64,000 nt of DNA from Cephalotus follicularis (lineage: Eukaryota > Streptophyta > Magnoliopsida > Oxalidales > Cephalotaceae): the NCBI GenBank assembly GCA_001972305.1, contig BDDD01000062.1, positions 164,845-228,844 of the forward strand. Reading direction: 5' to 3'. The notes under the pieces are model-generated. The model was given only the letters and a program-made list of their open reading frames with translations, did no database searches and was not told the origin of the DNA. Below, piece after piece: positions 60,232 to 64,000 of this stretch. Made by a program: the position numbers and the translations under genes. Each line of letters begins with the position of its first letter. Position 1 is the first letter of the stretch.

Positions 60232-62636
60232 ACTTCAACCTGACATGATTCCATAGGCAGGAAAGCCACTAATCGTCCATATTAAAGCTGCCCTAATCTG
60301 AAAGTTCTTCTTGCGTGACGCATCATAGGTTTCAACTCTAGTTTCCTACAACATCTTTAACTCGTCAACAAGTGGACGTAGAAACACTTCAACATCTTTC
60401 CCTGGGCTTTTCGGTCTAGGTATAATCAAGGACAAAAACATGAACGGCTTTGTCATACACAACCAAAGTGGAAGATTGTATGGGAAAACAAAAACAGGCC
60501 AACAAGAGTAAACACTACTACTAATCCCAAAAGGACAAAGCCCGTCTGTTGCTAATCCTATTCTAACATTGCCAACCTCTACAGCAAAAGATGGAAAAGT
60601 AATATCAAAGTGCTTCCAAGCTTCACCGTTAGCCGAGTGTACCATTCCCACTTCGTCACCATCGTTATCCTTCATCTTCTTACTATGCCACCTCATATCA
60701 GTAGATGTTTTATCTGATTGAAACAACCTCTAAAGTCTTAGTGCCACTGGAAAGTGATGCAAAACCCTGTAAGGTACGTGTTTCTTTCTTTTTCCCCCAC
60801 CGCTATTTTTGAATCTAGGATGATTACATGTTGCACACTGTGCAGCACACTTGTGCTCCTCGTAATACAACATACAATCATTGACACATGCATCTATCTT
60901 TTTATAGCCTAATCCGAATGTCTTCATAATATGTTTCAGCTTGTAATAAGACTCCGTCAACTTCTCATCCTAAGGCATTTTGCTCTTAACGATATGAAGA
61001 ATTTCCTCAGCCCCTTCGTTAGGTATCCCATACTTGGACTTGACATTCATGAGTTGCATCATCATAGACAGCTTGGTGTGTTTTTTATAGCCATTCCACA
61101 ACGGTTCACTGCATCCTTAAGCAGGTCATAGAATTTCTTTGTACTAGGATTCGGAAGTACATCGGTTGGCTCGTCATCTTCACGAGTATCAAACTCGAAC
61201 CTCCCAGCATCCATTACGAGATCAACAAAAGGATTGCTCGGACCTGAGAGGTCTGGCTGCTCTACTGTAGCCCGACGACATTCCCTCCTTTCTCCATGTT
61301 GATCCCATAACATGTAATCAATGGTGAAATTGTTCTTCAACAAATGTAAGCACACTTCATATTGAGTTCCAAATGCCTTTAAATTGCAACGATTGCTAGG
61401 ACATTTTATCTTACTATTCTAGAAAAACTCTTCGTTTGAGAAAACAAAATCTAGAAAACCAAGCATACCCCTATTAAATTCCTTAGTTAGTAACCCTCGG
61501 ACAATCCGCTTACGTATCCAACTCCTGTCCACAGACATTTTTTCTACAAGTAGGGTAGAAGATTGTTAGATTCAAGTATTCTTTTTTCAAAATGCATTCT
61601 CCAAAGTGTATCTCACCACCTAACTCTAAAAGGTATGGCCCTATCTCATTCCCGATTACATACCTCCACTAATATCGTTATCACACGTACATAGTTCACT
61701 CCGAGAAAATTTCGGCAGTATCTCCCCACGGTTCCTCAAATACACGAATTAAACGATTTAATTATACATTCGAGGAACATGTTTAAGGAGTGTAACCGAA
61801 ACTTTCTTGAAAAAAAAATATGTATGCAAAATCACGATATATCTTACAATGGACGTACGTAGGCGAGAACTGTCCGAATTGGACAATTCATGATCACCCA
61901 TATTGAATAAATCATGAACTGGAATCTAAAATTTCTCTCGACTTTAATCATAATAGGTAACTACACTATACAATAAATTTAAACATTATCAACACTCAAC
62001 TTTCATTTTAATATAAAATCTACTAGATACTTAAATAATACTTTTAAAAAAAGATACTTCAATAATAGTTTATCTATATGATTCGAGCAAGCATTCACTT
62101 CTCACTTATCTATTACAACATTATGCAGTATACCATGAATATAAATGCATGTTTTAATAAACCTAGAAGAATCGGATATCTAAAACAAAGTACCATATCA
62201 ATTATTACAACAAACTGTATATATATTTGTAAATTAAAAAAACTAATAAAAAATTAAATTAAAAAAACATGATGGAAGAGAGGAGCAGATTCGGCTACCC
62301 TGTGCGTGCGGTTGTGAGCGGCAGTCCGTAAGAGGTGCTGTGCACGGTAGGGCTGTGGGTGCGGTGGAGAGTAGGCTCGATCTGGTTTATGGCGGTGCAT
62401 GCGGAGCTGATGTGCGGCGCGTGCGGTGGAGTGAAGGTGCTTTGTGCTACACGAACTGGCGGTGGAGTGGAGGTGATCTACAATATTTTTGGTAAAAATG
62501 GAGAAAAGTATGTAGTGCGACCATGAAAGAAAAAAATATAAGGAAAGCCGGTAATGTAGGGTTACGCTTTTTTAAAATAAGACCGGGGAAACTAGCCAAC
62601 GGCGAGGGGAGTAAGTGCCCTCTGTTGTCCCCCTTG

Positions 62637-62653
62637 CCTATTTTTTTGTAGTG
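62637..62653 (-). repeat. CACTA right terminal inverted repeat
   Basis: Plus strand CTATTTTTTTGTAGTG, i.e. CACTACAAAAAAATAG inward, followed by the AAT duplication. Confidence 0.92.
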
Positions 62654-62916
62654 AATGTCACCCAAAGCTTCCAATAGCATTAAATGACATAGAACGCAAT
62701 ACTTCACATCCCAAACTCGTAATCGAGCCAAAACCTCGCTTGAGTTGAACCCAAGGTTTAAAAGATCTTTGTCAAGCCTGACTATAGTTCGTTGGGAGTA
62801 GCGTATAGATGAGCATGGGTGCTGGAAGGCTCTATATGAGATATCGTAGTGAAGATAACAGTATGAAGCTTAAAACATAACCTAAAGTTGAGTTTGAGTA
62901 TAAGTGGGGGGGTTCC
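62654..62916. other. Flank between the CACTA transposon and an LTR-like block
   Basis: No gene seen. The last bases, AAGTGGGGGGGTTCC, form a purine-rich tract directly before the TGTCACACC start, as a polypurine tract before a 3' LTR would. It may be the very end of an internal region. Confidence 0.4.
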
Positions 62917-64000
62917 TGTCACACCCCGCTTGCATTAACAACATACAACATGGAAATTTAACAAACATCCAGCTTATACAGAGAACAATAAAAATTAAAA
63001 CTTTTGATTAAACATCAAACTTGTGGAAGCATTTAACTATAAGCAGAAAGCAAACGAAACCATGCGTCCCATACCACATGATCCCCACAACATCCACAGT
63101 AAAGCATTGTTTAAAAAGCCCACAAACGGAGCGTGATCCAAACGTTGATACAACAACCTCGTTAAACATTAGTACATGAACCAAAGTATAACATGTTTAC
63201 ACACTGCTTTACAAAACACTTAAAACATAAAACTCCATCACTTCACTGTCTGATACAGCCATGCCCGGCGATATCCAAAACGCAGCATCAATCTGCAACA
63301 GTAGGGGGTTAGCCTTTGTCCTCACTCGACCAAAGTCATAAAAGCGACATAAGATCAACAAAACCAAGGTATGAATGCAACATGATGCAGTACATACTAT
63401 ATCTCGATACATATATATAAATATAGATATACATATGCCAACCCACGATGTCACAGTATCACGATGCACAATAACACGATATCACATTTCAGGGTTCACA
63501 ATCACGTCCCAAAAGGACTACACAAATCTCGATAGGTACGAAGAGCGTCGCCAACTCCTGACCCCAACGTCGTACATCCCGTCATCGGCCCCGACTCCGG
63601 ACGGCACGAAGCAGGTCACGATGCAGTGAGTCACCCAGCCAACTCCTGGCCCCTGAGTCGACCCGACCACTAGTCATCGTTGGCATCTCCGCCATGTAAC
63701 TAGTACGGTCATAATCACAATCACAATCAGCAATCACAGTCAAGCTCAATCACAATCACAGTCATCTCGATGCTCAAAACAATTTTCCAAGTAATTTATA
63801 AAACAAAATACTTGAAAACAAGCTCATTTTCACGATGTCACGGTTCTCGGTTCTCAATATCACAAAACTCGGTTCACGGTGTTTTTGGAAGTCATTTTCA
63901 CGGTTCGAAAATATATATTTTCTCAAAACATACATTTTCGTGTAAAGTAATGATTTACATTAAATTACAATGCACTTCCAGAAAGGTGATATAACAGTTC
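62917..64000 (+). mobile_element. Putative LTR start (Ty3/gypsy Tekay/Del-like), running off the window
   Basis: Starts TGTCACACCCCGCTTGC, a start remembered for many plant Tekay/Del LTRs, immediately after a G-rich tract. The remainder is non-coding, with repeated short phrases (CAATCACAATCACAGTCA near 63720-63760; CCAACTCCTGRCCCC at 63550 and 63640; CACGGTTCTCGGTTC near 63840). The other end is beyond the window, so neither length nor terminal pairing can be tested. Confidence 0.4.

Larger units (their letters stand above)
55420..61538 (-). pseudogene. CACTA TNP2-type transposase gene, disrupted
   Basis: The start ATG at 61538 gives MSVDRSWIRKR, the N-terminal Transpos_assoc domain. The transposase domain follows with KKIDACVNDCMLYYEEH (~60900), a CATCNH zinc-like motif, GEAWKHFDITFPSFAVEVGN and RPKSPGKDVEVFLRPLVDEL (~60360-60640). 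After the nested LTR: ACPYCMGRTKCF (~57700), KRSIFFELPYWTKVL, LDVIHIEKNVFENI (~57360), the DUF4218-like FMQRLLPIAFSEYLP and HLLVHLAYEAKVCGSV (~56800-57050), and a DUF4216-like end with SQAMQVFYASS and an acidic tail to 55420. Damage: in-frame TAG at codon 40 (61419-61421), a frameshift near 61.07 kb, an in-frame stop near 60727, another just before VGMERLSG near 57558, a frame change near 55660, and the solo LTR insertion. TNP2 proteins catalyse cut-and-paste movement of CACTA elements; this copy cannot encode a full one. Confidence 0.88.
50364..62653 (-). mobile_element. CACTA (En/Spm) DNA transposon with two nested solo LTRs
   Basis: The right end, read inward on the minus strand, is CACTACAAAAAAATAGGC; the left end reads CAGTACAAAAAAAATAGCC. 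Both sit beside the 3-bp target duplication AAT (50361-50363 and 62654-62656), as expected for CACTA elements. Total span is 12,290 bp; removing the two solo LTRs and their 5-bp duplications leaves about 7.3 kb. It carries a TNP2-type transposase and a TNPA-like gene in tandem on the minus strand, and CCCTCGC-rich subterminal repeats. The left terminus reads CAGTA instead of CACTA, and the transposase frame is damaged, so this copy is unlikely to move by itself. After the En/Spm precedent, TNP2 acts as the catalytic protein and TNPA binds subterminal repeats. Confidence 0.93.

Overview
This is a stretch of plant nuclear genome, most likely a eudicot. One large intron-rich host gene lies among nested transposable elements. 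The plant call rests on the host gene, whose protein closely follows Arabidopsis PEX1, and on the element families present: Ty3/gypsy Tat-lineage with archaeal-type RNase H and an extra antisense ORF, Ty1/copia, and CACTA. No tRNA, rRNA or CRISPR array is seen.

Layout: (1) 1-2107 is unassigned repeat-like DNA. (2) 2108-~4700 is a broken Ty1/copia fossil on the minus strand. (3) ~4.7-8.2 kb is AT-rich intergenic DNA with two tandem duplications. (4) 8465-22678, minus strand, is a complete PEX1 gene: 17 coding exons, all with GT-AG introns, phases that close exactly, and 1127 codons. It encodes a double AAA+ ATPase of the peroxisomal import machinery. (5) 22992-~31370, minus strand, is a Tat-lineage Ty3/gypsy copy (element A). 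Its 3' LTR ends 313 bp upstream of the PEX1 start codon, in the same orientation as PEX1. (6) ~31371-48908, plus strand, is a second, related Tat copy (element B), head to head with A. It is split by a nested Ty1/copia element (33523-38418, target duplication AGAAT) and by a solo LTR (39029-41195). (7) 48909-50363 is intergenic DNA with a MITE-like segment. (8) 50364-62653 is a 12.3-kb CACTA (En/Spm) transposon with AAT target duplications, a TNP2-type transposase and a TNPA-like gene, both on the minus strand. Two 2.5-kb solo LTRs sit inside it in opposite orientations, each with a perfect 5-bp target duplication. (9) From 62917 to the window end is probably the start of another LTR.

The most striking observation concerns the additional ORF carried antisense to pol in both Tat elements. 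In element A it begins Met-ARTKQTARAS, matching 9 of the first 10 residues of mature histone H3 (ARTKQTARKS). In element B it begins Met-TRTKQTFR, keeping the R-T-K-Q-T core. Both have a small second residue that should allow removal of the initiator Met, exposing an H3-like N-terminus. This suggests histone-tail mimicry by a plant retrotransposon accessory protein. Other points worth a second look are the LTR beside the PEX1 promoter, a tandem duplication that copied a PEX1 splice donor, and arrays of short near-palindromic motifs inside the long solo LTRs whose core differs between LTRs.

All calls come from reading the sequence and translations by eye. No database search was run, and family names rest on remembered motif knowledge.
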